Source: Pseudonocardia lacus (GTDB lineage Bacteria; Actinomycetota; Actinomycetes; Mycobacteriales; Pseudonocardiaceae). Taken from it: a DNA stretch of 64,000 bases. The position numbers and the translations under genes were made by a program. The notes below the pieces were generated by a model. That model saw nothing but the letters and a program-made list of their open reading frames with translations. It was not told the DNA's origin and ran no database searches. Of the stretch, positions 8,353 through 16,372 are shown in pieces; position 1 is the stretch's first letter, and each line of letters begins with the position of its first letter. The stretch spans positions 1 through 64,000 of the forward strand of contig NZ_JAHDTH010000016.1 of the NCBI RefSeq assembly GCF_018531445.1, read 5' to 3'.

Positions 8353-8873
8353 CGGTCCCCTCCTCCCCCGAGTGCGGCGTAGCTGCGGCGGAACGCTGCC
8401 CTGGCCCGCACGAGCAGCGCCTCGGTTGCGCCGACGGTGCGGCCCAGCGCCCTGGCGACCTCGGGGACCGGCAGCCCGTCGAGGTAGCGCAGGGTCAGGG
8501 CCGCCCGGTGCATGCCGGTCTGCTCGTCGAGGACCTGGCGGGCGAGCAGCGCGTCGAGCCGCTCGTCCCACGGGTCGTCGGGCGGGTGGGGTTCGGACCC
8601 GACGGCGCGCAGCCCGCGCCGCTCCCGCTCGGCGGCCCGCCAGTGGTCGACGAGCTTGTGCCGGGCGATCCCGACCAGCCAGCCCGTGCTCGGGGCGGGC
8701 GGGGGAGTGCGCCGGCACGCGGTCACCGCGGCCAGGAACGTCTCCGCGGTCAGGTCCTCGGCCAGCGCCCGCCGCCCGCACCGGGCCAGCAGGTAGCCGT
8801 AGACCTGGGGCAGCGCGTGGTCGTAGAGCGCCATGAGCGCCGCGCCGGCATCCGCCCGGACCTTCCGTTCCAC
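8349..8873 (-). CDS. ECF-type RNA polymerase sigma factor
   Basis: 174 aa from GTG 8873. Region 2 is recognisable as LMALYDHALPQVYGYLLARC...AEDLTAETFLAAV, and region 4 as LTLRYLDGLPVPEVARALGRTVGATEALLVRARAAFRRSY. A start further upstream (8972) would add 33 residues without sigma similarity. No anti-sigma gene is adjacent; the downstream, translationally coupled partner is the VOC protein. The pairing of ECF sigma plus VOC is recurrent in actinobacteria to my knowledge. The target promoters cannot be read from this window. Confidence 0.88.
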   Translation of the reverse strand: MERKVRADAGAALMALYDHALPQVYGYLLARCGRRALAEDLTAETFLAAVTACRRTPPPAPSTGWLVGIARHKLVDHWRAAERERRGLRAVGSEPHPPDDPWDERLDALLARQVLDEQTGMHRAALTLRYLDGLPVPEVARALGRTVGATEALLVRARAAFRRSYAALGGGGDR

Positions 8874-9001
8874 GTCCCTCCATCGTCGGGCGGGCCGGCA
8901 TCCCGACGGTGCGTCACCTGGATGGAGCAATGGGCGGATGTCCGGCCGCGGGCGCGGTGATCGGATGGTCACGCACCCGTGGGCGGGGTAGTCCGCGGGA
9001 C

Positions 9002-9805
9002 ATGGACGCTTCCCTGACCTTCGTCGGCACGGCCACGACGGTGCTGCGGCTGGGCGGGTTCACGCTGCTCACCGACCCCAACTTCGTCCGCAGGGGGCAG
9101 CGCGTGCACCTCGGCTACGGCCTGACCAGCAAGCGCCGCACCGAGCCCGCGATGCGGATCGCGGACCTGCCCGACCTGGACGCCGTGCTCCTCTCGCACC
9201 TGCACGGCGACCACTTCGACCGGGTGGCCAAGCGCGACCTGCCCCGCGAGCCGCGGGTGCTGACCACCACCCACGCCGCCCGGCGACTCGACCGGTGGGG
9301 CTTCCACCCGGTCGGCCTGGACACCTGGCAGGAGCACGTGCTGCGCCGCGGCCCGGAGGTGCTGCGGGTGACCTCGGTCCCCGGCCGGCACGGCCCGGTC
9401 GGCGTGCACCGGCTGCTGCCGCCGGTGATGGGCAGCGTGCTCGACCTGGAACGCGACGGCCGGCGGGTGCTGCGCGTCTACGTCACCGGCGACACGCTGA
9501 ACGTGCCCGAACTGCGCGCGGTCCAGGAGCGCTTCCCGGACGTCGACGTGATGGTCGCCCACCTCGGGGGAACGCGGGTCCTGGGCGTCCTGGTCACGAT
9601 GGACGGCCGGCACGGCGGCGACCTCGTCGAGCTGATCGGGCCGGGGGCGGTCGTACCGGTGCACTACGACGACTACGGCGTGTTCCACAGCCCGCTGTCG
9701 GCGTTCATCGCCGAGATGCGCGGGCGCGGGCTCGGCGGCCTGCTGCGCACGGTCACCCACGGCGACACGGTCGAGTTGCGCTCCCGGACGGCTCAGAACG
9801 CGTAG
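9002..9805 (+). CDS. MBL-fold metal-dependent hydrolase (UlaG-like)
   Basis: 267 aa starting MDASLTFVGTATTVLRLGGF. The metal motif is LLSHLHGDHFD (HxHxDH) around residues 64-73, with later ligands in SVPGRHG, VTGDT and VPVHYDDYG. The short N-terminal GTAT strand and ligand spacing match the UlaG/lactonase-like branch rather than beta-lactamases. It is probably cytoplasmic, since no signal peptide is visible. Substrate is unknown. The 3' end overlaps the convergent methyltransferase gene by 13 bp, so both stop codons lie within each other's reading frames. Confidence 0.85.
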   Translation: MDASLTFVGTATTVLRLGGFTLLTDPNFVRRGQRVHLGYGLTSKRRTEPAMRIADLPDLDAVLLSHLHGDHFDRVAKRDLPREPRVLTTTHAARRLDRWGFHPVGLDTWQEHVLRRGPEVLRVTSVPGRHGPVGVHRLLPPVMGSVLDLERDGRRVLRVYVTGDTLNVPELRAVQERFPDVDVMVAHLGGTRVLGVLVTMDGRHGGDLVELIGPGAVVPVHYDDYGVFHSPLSAFIAEMRGRGLGGLLRTVTHGDTVELRSRTAQNA

Positions 9806-10614
9806 CGCAGGTAGCGGCCGACGTCGCGCAGCCTCGGGATGCGGGCCAGTAGGCCCATCTGCAGCCGCCCCACCAGCGGGAACTCCTCGATCCCCGGTAC
9901 GGCGACCGAGCGCACGTCGTCGAGCAGCCGCAGCCGGGGGTGCCAGGCCAGCGGGGCGCGCGGGTCGTCGAGACCCCAGTGCAGCCGCGAGCCCGACGTC
10001 CGCACGGCCGTGACCCGGCGCTGCAGGCGGATGCCGATCGTGCCGTAGACGTCGAACAGCAACTGCCCGCTCGGGAACCGGCCGGCGATCCGCTGCACCA
10101 GCCGCCGGACGTCGGCCTCGTGCAGGTACATGGTCAGACCCTCGGCCACCGCGACGACGGGGCGGTCGGCGGGCACGTCGGCGAGCCGGCGCTCGTCGAG
10201 GACGGACGCGGCGACGAGCGCGTAGTCGCCGTCCGGGCGCGGCAGCAACCGCTCCCGCAGCGCGACGACGTCGGGCAGGTCGACGTCGACCCAGCGCACG
10301 GACGGGCCGTGCTCGACCCGCAGCGACCGCGCGTCGAGCCCGCAGGCGAGGTGCAGCACGGTGGCGGTGGGCTCGGCGGCGAGGAACTCCGCGGTCCAGC
10401 GGTCGAACCACCGCGAGCGCAGCGCCACGCCCGCGGCGCTGGTCGGGTTCATGCCCGCCTTGGCGACGTCGTAGTCGACCTGGTCGAGCACCCGGGCCGC
10501 CCACGGGTCGCCCAGGATCGGGTGGTCGGAGCGCGCGTCGCGGGCCTTGCCGCACAGCGTCGCCAGCATCGTCTCCGGCGGCCCGGTCAGTGCGACCCGC
10601 GCTCGTTCCGTCAC
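9793..10614 (-). CDS. LCMT-family SAM-dependent methyltransferase
   Basis: 273 aa from GTG 10614. The N-terminus TGPPETMLATLCGKARDARS and the region LHLACGLDARSLRVEHGPSVRWVDVDLPDVVALRERLLP are typical of the Ppm1/Ppm2/Tcmp leucine-carboxyl-methyltransferase-like family. There, ACGLDAR binds the SAM methionine part and VDLP the ribose. VAEGLTMYL marks the later acceptor loop. Bacterial members often methylate polyketide or other secondary-metabolite carboxylates, but no such cluster is nearby. It is divergent from a small gene, and the shared 123-bp spacer holds a clear promoter and operator-like palindrome. Confidence 0.85.
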   Translation of the reverse strand: MTERARVALTGPPETMLATLCGKARDARSDHPILGDPWAARVLDQVDYDVAKAGMNPTSAAGVALRSRWFDRWTAEFLAAEPTATVLHLACGLDARSLRVEHGPSVRWVDVDLPDVVALRERLLPRPDGDYALVAASVLDERRLADVPADRPVVAVAEGLTMYLHEADVRRLVQRIAGRFPSGQLLFDVYGTIGIRLQRRVTAVRTSGSRLHWGLDDPRAPLAWHPRLRLLDDVRSVAVPGIEEFPLVGRLQMGLLARIPRLRDVGRYLRYAF

Positions 10615-10669
10615 GGCTTCCCCCGTCCGTACGCCGGCAGTGCGGCGAGCATGCTCCTCCGGAAGTCTC

Positions 10670-10723
10670 TTGACCGCTATAGAGAGCGGACGTACTGTAG
10701 CGCTAAAGTTCTGGAGCGCTACA
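10670..10723 (+). promoter_or_regulatory. Promoter with overlapping palindromic operator
   Basis: TTGACC (10670-10675) and TACTGT (10693-10698) are spaced 17 bp, a good vegetative promoter for the small gene at 10738. Perfect 9-bp arms TGTAGCGCT (10696-10704) and AGCGCTACA (10715-10723) overlap the -10 and expected start site. A weaker CCGCT/AGCGG pair (10674-10689) lies between the boxes. This geometry is typical of a repressor operator (TetR-, MarR- or GntR-like). No regulator of that type is encoded next to it. Confidence 0.6.
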
Positions 10724-10737
10724 GAAGGAGACCCGCT

Positions 10738-10935
10738 GTGTACGAGCTGCCGATCGCCACCCACATCGCCACCGACGCCGTCCGCCGCCAGTTCGACCCG
10801 GCGGCGCCCGCGGAGCCCGACCGCCCGCCGCGCGCGTTCCGCCCGGTCCGACGCGTCCGGGCCGCCACCGCCGTCGCGCTGCAGCGCGTGGCCTCCGCCG
10901 TCGAGCCCCGGCCCGAATGCAACCCGGCACGCTGA
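10738..10935 (+). CDS. Small basic hypothetical protein (65 aa)
   Basis: A GTG start preceded by GAAGGAGA at a good distance opens MYELPIATHIATDAVRRQFD, followed by an Arg/Pro/Ala-rich basic tail (RPPRAFRPVRRVRAATAVAL). No domain is recognised. The strong promoter, clear ribosome-binding site and operator-like palindrome upstream support real expression. The basic C-terminal helix could bind nucleic acid or membrane, which is speculation. It ends just before the palindrome over the LacI-family start. Confidence 0.55.
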   Translation: MYELPIATHIATDAVRRQFDPAAPAEPDRPPRAFRPVRRVRAATAVALQRVASAVEPRPECNPAR

Positions 10936-10940
10936 CACCT

Positions 10941-10963
10941 ACCCTCGGCACCGTGCCGAGGGT
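10941..10963 (+). promoter_or_regulatory. Perfect palindrome over the LacI-family start codon
   Basis: Arms ACCCTCGGCAC (10941-10951) and GTGCCGAGGGT (10953-10963) flank one central base. The proposed GTG start at 10953 is the first triplet of the right arm. LacI regulators commonly bind such palindromes, so this is a candidate autoregulatory operator. It could also be an mRNA hairpin hiding the start. Confidence 0.5.
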
Positions 10964-11999
10964 GACCCTGAAGACCGTCGCCGACCGGGTCGGGGTCAGC
11001 GCGATGACCGTGTCGAACGCGTTCTCCCGGCCCGACCAGCTCTCCGCGGCGCTGCGCGAGCGCATCCTCACCGTCGCGGCGGAGCTGGGCTACGTCGGGC
11101 CCGACCCGGCCGCGCGCACCCTGGCCCGCGGCGCCACCGGCACCGTGGGCATCCTGCTCACCGAGTCGCCGCAGCACGCCTTCTACGACGAGTACACGAT
11201 CGCCTTCCTGGCCGCGATCACCCAGGAGCTGGCCGGCGCGGGCCTGGCGCTCACCCTGCTGCCCAGCGGCCGGGCGGGCGACGTCGTCCCGGCCCGCGAC
11301 GTCGCCATGGACGGCGCCATCGCCTACTCCTGCCGACCCGGCGTCGACGGCGTCGACTGGCTGCGCAAGCGCAGGCTGCCCCTGGTGTTCGTCGACCAGC
11401 AGCCCGAGCGCGGCCACACGTCGATCAACGTCGACGACCGGGCCGCGGCCGCGGCCGCCGCGCGGCACGTCGTCGACCTCGGGCACCGGCGGGTCGCGCT
11501 GGTAACGGTCGGCCGCGAGGTGACCGACCCGGACACGGCCCCCAGCGACTACATGGTCGCCCGGCAGCGGATGCGCGGCTGGCTGGACGTGCTCGAGCCG
11601 GCCGGGATCGAGCCGGTGGTGCGGCGGTCGGACTACGACAACCCGGAGGCGGGTGCCGCGGCCCTGCGCGACCTGCTCGACGGCCCCGACCGGCCGACGG
11701 CCGCCCTGTGCTTCTCCGACGCGCTCGCGTCCGCCGTCGTGCGGGTCGCCGAGGACGCCGGGCTGCGGGTGCCCCACGACCTGTCGGTCGTCGGCTTCGA
11801 CGACACCCCGCTGGCCCGGCGGATGCGCCCGGCGCTGACCACCGTCCACCAGGACGCCGGCGAGAAGGGCAGGCTGGCCGCCGCCGAGCTGGCCGCCGCC
11901 GTCGCCCGCCACCGGGCCGGGGAGGAGCCCGTGGTGCGCAGGCTGGAGCTGCCGACCGAGCTGGTCGTCCGGGAGAGCACGGCGCCGCCGCCGGCCTGA
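10953..11999 (+). CDS. LacI-family transcriptional regulator
   Basis: 348 aa from GTG 10953; GTG 10962 is an alternative three codons later. The N-terminal headpiece VTLKTVADRVGVSAMTVSNA and the hinge helix region LGYVGPDPAARTLARG are textbook LacI/GalR. Residues ~65-345 form the periplasmic-binding-protein-like sensor domain, with VFVDQQPERGHTSINVDDR and SVVGFDDTPLARRMRPALTT. It probably senses a sugar or nucleoside and represses a metabolic operon, but no transporter or sugar gene lies beside it. The palindrome spanning its start suggests autoregulation. Confidence 0.92.
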   Translation: MPRVTLKTVADRVGVSAMTVSNAFSRPDQLSAALRERILTVAAELGYVGPDPAARTLARGATGTVGILLTESPQHAFYDEYTIAFLAAITQELAGAGLALTLLPSGRAGDVVPARDVAMDGAIAYSCRPGVDGVDWLRKRRLPLVFVDQQPERGHTSINVDDRAAAAAAARHVVDLGHRRVALVTVGREVTDPDTAPSDYMVARQRMRGWLDVLEPAGIEPVVRRSDYDNPEAGAAALRDLLDGPDRPTAALCFSDALASAVVRVAEDAGLRVPHDLSVVGFDDTPLARRMRPALTTVHQDAGEKGRLAAAELAAAVARHRAGEEPVVRRLELPTELVVRESTAPPPA

Positions 12000-12003
12000 T
12001 CCC

Positions 12004-12255
12004 TCAGCAGGCCTCCAGGGCCGCCGGGGCCGCGAGGATCTCGTCCACCAGCCGCGGCACGAGCCGATCGGTGTCGAACCGGTAGCCGAACTCGGCGTAG
12101 GCGGACAGCTCGCGCTGCAGCAGTGCGCCGACCGGGCCGGGGTGCACCCGCCGGGCGTGGAACGCGGCGGCGCGCACCCGCGACCGCTCGTGCGCGGTGA
12201 ACTCGCGGGCATCGCCGCGCAGCTTCGGGCCGGTCGGGCTCGGGTTGGGGATCAT
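12004..12255 (-). CDS. Small hypothetical protein (83 aa)
   Basis: 83 residues, starting MIPNPSPTGPKLRGDAREFT, ending in EILAAPAALEAC. The middle (HERSRVRAAAFHARRVHPGP, then LLQRELSAYAEFGYRF) predicts two or three amphipathic helices. It ends four bases past the LacI-family stop on the other strand. Codon bias fits the neighbourhood, and AAGGAGGGC sits just upstream of the ATG. No domain is recognised. A role with the neighbouring SpoU methylase, transcribed in the same direction 69 bp upstream, is possible but unproven. Confidence 0.6.
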   Translation of the reverse strand: MIPNPSPTGPKLRGDAREFTAHERSRVRAAAFHARRVHPGPVGALLQRELSAYAEFGYRFDTDRLVPRLVDEILAAPAALEAC

Positions 12256-12324
12256 CGGTTCGCCCTCCTTCTCGTCGACCCGACACGGGAGCAGGAGGTG
12301 GCGAGGGTGCCCGCAGATACGCGG

Positions 12325-12843
12325 TCAGATCATCCCGGCGAGCCGGTAGGCGACCAGCGACCCGGCCACGGCGACGTTCAGGCTGAGCCCGGTGCCGATC
12401 ATCGGGATCTCCACGGCGCCGTCGGCCATCGCCATCGCCTCGTCGGGCACACCGTCGCGCTCGTGCCCGAGCAGCACGACCGTGCGCTCGCGGGCCGCGG
12501 GCAGGTCGCCCAGCCGCACGGCCCCGTCGGCCAGCTCGACGGCGAGGACGCGCGTGCCCAGGCCGCGCTGGTGGGCCAGCCACCGCAGCGGGTCGGCGGC
12601 CCGGTGCACGCAGGACCTGCGGCGCAGGGTGTCGCCGCGGGCCAGCGGCGCGTCCCATCGGCGCCCCCGGGGGACGACGAGGCAGGCGCCGACCGCGTCG
12701 CAGGTGCGCAACAGCGTGCCCAGGTTGGCCTCGTGCATCGGCCACAGCGGGGCGATGAAGAGGTGGTCCCAGCACGGGTGCGTGCGCGGCCGGCGCTGGC
12801 GGCGCAGCTCGGCCCGGCTGCGGACGTGCGGGTGGCCGGTCAC
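12325..12843 (-). CDS. SpoU/TrmH-family RNA 2'-O-methyltransferase
   Basis: 172 aa, SPOUT knot fold. Motif 1 is HEANLGTLLRTCDAVG (~residues 37-52), motif 2 is VVLLGHERDGVPDEAM (~120-136), motif 3 is IPMIGTGLSLNVAVAGSLVAYRL. The Arg of motif 1 and the N-V-A-V of motif 3 are the conserved SAM/RNA-binding elements. It probably methylates tRNA or 23S rRNA; the substrate cannot be told from sequence. The basic N-terminus (RSRAELRRQRRPRTHP) may contact RNA. Length is typical of short TrmL/TrmH-like members. Confidence 0.85.
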   Translation of the reverse strand: MTGHPHVRSRAELRRQRRPRTHPCWDHLFIAPLWPMHEANLGTLLRTCDAVGACLVVPRGRRWDAPLARGDTLRRRSCVHRAADPLRWLAHQRGLGTRVLAVELADGAVRLGDLPAARERTVVLLGHERDGVPDEAMAMADGAVEIPMIGTGLSLNVAVAGSLVAYRLAGMI

Positions 12844-12982
12844 CGGCCCGAGGGGGGTCGCCCTTCCATCGCAGCGGCGCTTCGCGGTGCGCCGGGACCA
12901 TCGACGGGGATGTGTCCGCCCACGGTACCGCGCGCGACACCGGGTCAGCCCTCCTCGCCGCGGGCCCGGCGCAGCACGAGCC

Positions 12983-13054
12983 GTCTTCGCAGAGGCCGTG
13001 TCCTCCTAGCAGGCTTCAGGGAGCCTGCTAGGAAGACAGAAACCCTGCGAGGAC
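12983..13054. terminator. Nested hairpins downstream of boxB, GTCTTCGCAG family
   Basis: A perfect 12-bp stem TCCTAGCAGGCT (13004-13015) / AGCCTGCTAGGA (13022-13033) with a 6-base loop lies directly after the boxB stop on the minus strand. It is nested inside GTCTTCGCAG (12983-12992) / CTGCGAGGAC (13045-13054), one mismatch from perfect. It is well placed as the terminator of the boxCB operon, and its outer arms belong to the dispersed repeat family seen at 2.8 and 62.7 kb. Confidence 0.7.
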
Positions 13055-13068
13055 AACACCAATCCTGA

Positions 13069-14481
13069 TTACGCCAGGTGGACGTACTCGTAGTCGACGG
13101 GCTTGTCGTTGATCCCGTTCGTCGGCGGCGCGATCCAGCCGGCGATCTTGCCGGGCTCGTACACCGGCCGCATCAGCGAGCGCACGTGGGTCTTGTCGGC
13201 CTCGGTGGGCAGCCACTGGTCCTTCTTCGCCGCCCACGCGTCGGGCCCGACGACGTCGCCCTTCGGCGTGACGTGGTGCTCCCGGAACTGCCCGACCTCC
13301 CGGTTGAACCCGACGTGGGGCAGGTAGAGCCGGTGGGTCAGGCCCGACTTCTCCAGGATCCGGTTCCAGCGCTTGAGCCCGGTCTGGCAGTCGGCGATGT
13401 ACTCGCGGCGCAGGTCGTGGTTCAGCGCGAGCAGCGCGGAGATCTCCTCGGTGGCCACCTGGTTGTCGCGCACGACGTCGATGAGGGCGGCGTCCTCGGT
13501 GAGCCGGTGGTCGTCCTTGCGCCGCTCCTCCTGCCAGCGGCCCTTGAGCCCGGCGGTGAAGTAGTTGGCCGCGTTCGTGGAGCGCTCGGAGCCGAAGAGG
13601 TCGAGCGAGACCGAGTAGTGGAAGTTGACGTACTTCTGGATCACGTCCAGCGGGATGCCGCCGTGCGGGGCGATGTCCTCGGTGTCGTGCTCGCGCATCA
13701 GCTCCACGGTCCGCGTCACCACCCGGTCGATGCCGGTGGTGCCCACGAACATGTGGTGGGCCTCCTCCTTGAGCATGAACTCGCAGGTGCGGCTCAGCGG
13801 GTCGAAGGCGCTCTCCTTCAGCGACCCGAGCTGGTACTTGCCGTCTCGGTCGGTGAAGTAGGTGAACATGAAGAACGACAGCCAGTCGGGCGTCTCCTCG
13901 TTGAACGCGCCGAGCATGCGCGGGGAGTCGAGGTCGCCGGAGTTGCGCTGCAGCAGCGCCTCGGCCTCGTCGCGGCCGTTGCGCCCGAAGTAGGCGTGCA
14001 GGAGGTAGACCATCGCCCAGAGGTGGCGCCCCTCCTCCACGTTCACCTGGAACAGGTTGCGCAGGTCGTAGAGCGAGGGGGCCGTCTCGCCGAGGCGGCG
14101 CTGCTGCTCGACCGAGGCGGGCTCGGTGTCGCCCTGGATCACGATCAGGCGCTGCAGGTCGGCGCGGTACTCACCGGGCACCTGCTGCCAGACCGGCTCG
14201 CCCTTCTGCTCGCCGAAGGCGATGCGGCGGTCGTGGTTGCGCTCGGCCAGGAACACGCCCCAGCGGTACTCGTCCATGGCGACGTGCCCGAAGTGCGCCC
14301 AGCCCTCGCGGCCTACCGCGACGGCGGTGCGCAGGTAGACGTCCTCGGTGGGGACGGCCGGGCCCATCGTCTTCCACCAGGTCAGGAAGTTGGGCTGCCA
14401 GGACTCCAGCGCCCGCTGCAGCTTGCGGTCACCGGCGAGGTCGACGTTGTTCGGGATCTTCTCGCTGTAGTCGATGCTCAT
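13069..14481 (-). CDS. boxB: Benzoyl-CoA 2,3-epoxidase, oxygenase component BoxB
   Basis: 470 aa starting MSIDYSEKIPNNVDLAGDRK, the usual length and N-terminus of BoxB. It is the di-iron monooxygenase of the aerobic hybrid pathway that converts benzoyl-CoA, O2 and reductant to 2,3-epoxybenzoyl-CoA. Two carboxylate/His clusters are visible, NVEEGRHLWAMVYLL and LKEEAHHMFVGTTG, fitting the ferritin-like four-helix di-iron site. The reductase partner BoxA is not in the window. It lies 8 bp downstream of boxC on the same strand, so the order boxC-boxB is one operon. The frame stays open far upstream inside boxC, but the ATG at 14481 gives the family N-terminus. Confidence 0.95.
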   Translation of the reverse strand: MSIDYSEKIPNNVDLAGDRKLQRALESWQPNFLTWWKTMGPAVPTEDVYLRTAVAVGREGWAHFGHVAMDEYRWGVFLAERNHDRRIAFGEQKGEPVWQQVPGEYRADLQRLIVIQGDTEPASVEQQRRLGETAPSLYDLRNLFQVNVEEGRHLWAMVYLLHAYFGRNGRDEAEALLQRNSGDLDSPRMLGAFNEETPDWLSFFMFTYFTDRDGKYQLGSLKESAFDPLSRTCEFMLKEEAHHMFVGTTGIDRVVTRTVELMREHDTEDIAPHGGIPLDVIQKYVNFHYSVSLDLFGSERSTNAANYFTAGLKGRWQEERRKDDHRLTEDAALIDVVRDNQVATEEISALLALNHDLRREYIADCQTGLKRWNRILEKSGLTHRLYLPHVGFNREVGQFREHHVTPKGDVVGPDAWAAKKDQWLPTEADKTHVRSLMRPVYEPGKIAGWIAPPTNGINDKPVDYEYVHLA

Positions 14482-14489
14482 TTCTTCCC

Positions 14490-16199
14490 TCACACCCGCC
14501 TGCGGTCGAATTCGGCCCGTCGTCCCGTTCCGTAGCGGCGCAGCGCGCCGTCGGGCCCCGATGCGTTCGGTCTGATGAAGATCCAGTTCTGCCACGCGGT
14601 GAGCCGGGCGAAGATCCGCGTCTCCATGGTCTCCGGGCCGACGAACCGGTGGTTGGCCTCCATGCCGGTCAGCGCGTCCGGCGACAGCGACGCCCGCTCC
14701 TCCAGCATGATCCGGATCTCGTCGTCCCAGTCGATGTCGTCCAGCGCCTCGGTGACCAGGCCCAGCTCCATGGCCTCGACGGCGTCGATGCGGCGCCCGG
14801 TCTCCTGCTGCAGCTTCGCGACGTGGTCGTCGTCCCCGTAGAAGCGGCTGGCCAGCCGGGACAGCCCGTTGCCCATCGGGAATGCGCCGAAGTTGGACCC
14901 GGTGAGCACGATCTGGGCCGGCTCGCCCTCCTGGCTGTCCTCCTCCAGGAAGCCGTCGAGCATGTACTGCCGGTCGCAGGCCAGCGCCAGCTCCAGCAGC
15001 GCCCCGGCGAAGCACGAACCCGGCTCGATCAGCGCGACGAGGCTGCGCGAGGTGACGTCCAGGCGCTTGAGGACCCGCTTGAAGTAGTGCCGGATCTCGT
15101 TGACCAGCCAGTCGTCGCGGCTGTGCTCGGCGATCACCCGCTCGAAGGCCAGCGCGTCCTCGACGTCGCCCCTCGTCCGGATGACCCAGGTGCCCAGCTC
15201 CAGCTCGTTGGCCCGCAGCCGCAGCACGAGGTCGTCGAGCTCGCGGGTCATGGCCAGCGGCCAGAACGCCGCGCCGAGTTCGTGGACGCGCTCGACGGTG
15301 TCCGGGACGTCGCCCTCCGGGCCCAGGACGGTGATCTCGACGAGCCCGCGGTCGCGGTCGAAGGCGGCCCGCACGTGCTGGTAGCTGATGCCGTCGGGGG
15401 TCTCGGTGCGCTGCAGCGGCGGCAGGTCGATGCCGGTGGCGCCGGTGGGGCGGCTCGACCGGGCGGCGGCCTCGGCGGCCCGCCCGGCCACCTTCTCGTC
15501 CCACTGGCGCTTGGGGACGACCTCGTCGACCAGGCGCCACTCGACGGCCTGCTTGCCCCGCACGCCCTCGGACCTGGTGGCGAAGACGTCGGCGCGGTCC
15601 TTGCGGACGCGGCGCTTGTCGGTCACCCGGGTGAGCCCGCCGGTGCCGGGCAGCACGCCCAGCAGCGGCACCTCGGGCAGCGCGACGGTGGAGGAGTTGT
15701 CGTCGATGAGCATGATGTGGTCGCAGGCCAGCGCCATCTCGTAGCCGCCGCCGGCTGCGGTGCCGTTCACCGCCGCGATCCAGGTCTGGCCGGAGTTCTC
15801 GGTGGCGTCCTCGATGCCGTTGCGCGTCTCGTTGGTGAACCGGCAGAAGTTGACCTTCCACGGGTGCGGCGAGCCGGCCAGCATGCGGATGTTCGCGCCG
15901 GCGCAGAAGTTGCGCTCCCGGGCGCTGGTCAGCACGACCGCGCGGACCTCGGGGTGGGAGAAGCGCAGCCGCTGGGTGGCGTCGTAGAGCTCGATGTCGA
16001 CGCCCAGGTCGTAGCTGTTCATCTTCAGCTCGTAGCCGGGGACGAGCCCGCCGTCCTCGGCGACGTCGAGCCGGAGGTGGGCGACGCCCGTGTCGGCCGC
16101 GCCGTCGAGGTCGAGGTGCCAGTGCCGGTACGAGCCGGGTTCGGCGTCGAAGGACACCTTCGGGACGGCCTCGCGGTCCGGATCGACGGTGCTCGTCAT
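14490..16199 (-). CDS. boxC: 2,3-epoxybenzoyl-CoA dihydrolase BoxC
   Basis: 569 aa, the long crotonase-superfamily enzyme that opens the epoxide ring and releases formate, giving 3,4-dehydroadipyl-CoA semialdehyde. The first crotonase half shows LTSARERNFCAGANIRMLAG and GTAAGGGYEMALACDHIMLI (oxyanion-hole glycines). ALPEVPLLGVLPGTGGLTRV is the Glu-bearing loop. A second, degenerate crotonase-like half follows (FAGALLELALACDRQYMLDG and LTGSNFGAFPMGNGLSRLAS). Length and duplicated architecture match BoxC rather than ordinary enoyl-CoA hydratases. It is first gene of the boxCB operon. The 173-bp spacer upstream holds two palindromes and a direct repeat. The dehydrogenase that normally follows (BoxD-type) is not here. 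Confidence 0.95.
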   Translation of the reverse strand: MTSTVDPDREAVPKVSFDAEPGSYRHWHLDLDGAADTGVAHLRLDVAEDGGLVPGYELKMNSYDLGVDIELYDATQRLRFSHPEVRAVVLTSARERNFCAGANIRMLAGSPHPWKVNFCRFTNETRNGIEDATENSGQTWIAAVNGTAAGGGYEMALACDHIMLIDDNSSTVALPEVPLLGVLPGTGGLTRVTDKRRVRKDRADVFATRSEGVRGKQAVEWRLVDEVVPKRQWDEKVAGRAAEAAARSSRPTGATGIDLPPLQRTETPDGISYQHVRAAFDRDRGLVEITVLGPEGDVPDTVERVHELGAAFWPLAMTRELDDLVLRLRANELELGTWVIRTRGDVEDALAFERVIAEHSRDDWLVNEIRHYFKRVLKRLDVTSRSLVALIEPGSCFAGALLELALACDRQYMLDGFLEEDSQEGEPAQIVLTGSNFGAFPMGNGLSRLASRFYGDDDHVAKLQQETGRRIDAVEAMELGLVTEALDDIDWDDEIRIMLEERASLSPDALTGMEANHRFVGPETMETRIFARLTAWQNWIFIRPNASGPDGALRRYGTGRRAEFDRRRV

Positions 16200-16247
16200 C
16201 GGGCTCCTCCAGGCGCGGCGGGGCGGACGGCCGAAACTCTACAGGTC

Positions 16248-16353
16248 GCTGTCGAATCGCGCTAATGCTGTCGAACGATTAATGTGCAGAGCAGTGCTCT
16301 TGACAGTGAGCGGCTGTCTCGGCAACATTGCACTCATCAGAGAGCACCGCTCT
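16248..16353. promoter_or_regulatory. Divergent boxC / membrane-protein control region
   Basis: Two operator-like palindromes, AGAGCAGTGCTCT (16288-16300) and GAGAGCACCGCTCTC (16340-16354), have centres ~53 bp apart, about five helical turns. The first overlaps a TTGACA -35 (16300-16305) with AACATT at 16324-16329 as possible -10, directed at the gene at 16373. Nearer boxC, GCTGTCGAA is directly repeated at 16248-16256 and 16267-16275 (19-bp period). The pair looks like TetR-type binding sites; the direct repeat may be a separate site for boxC. No regulator gene is adjacent. Confidence 0.6.
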
Positions 16354-16372
16354 CAAACAGGAGGATCCGCCC

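Noticed and set aside
14482-15861. Extension of boxB upstream to make a 930-residue protein
   Set aside because: The upstream part lies inside boxC in another frame; the ATG at 14481 gives the BoxB N-terminus and normal length.
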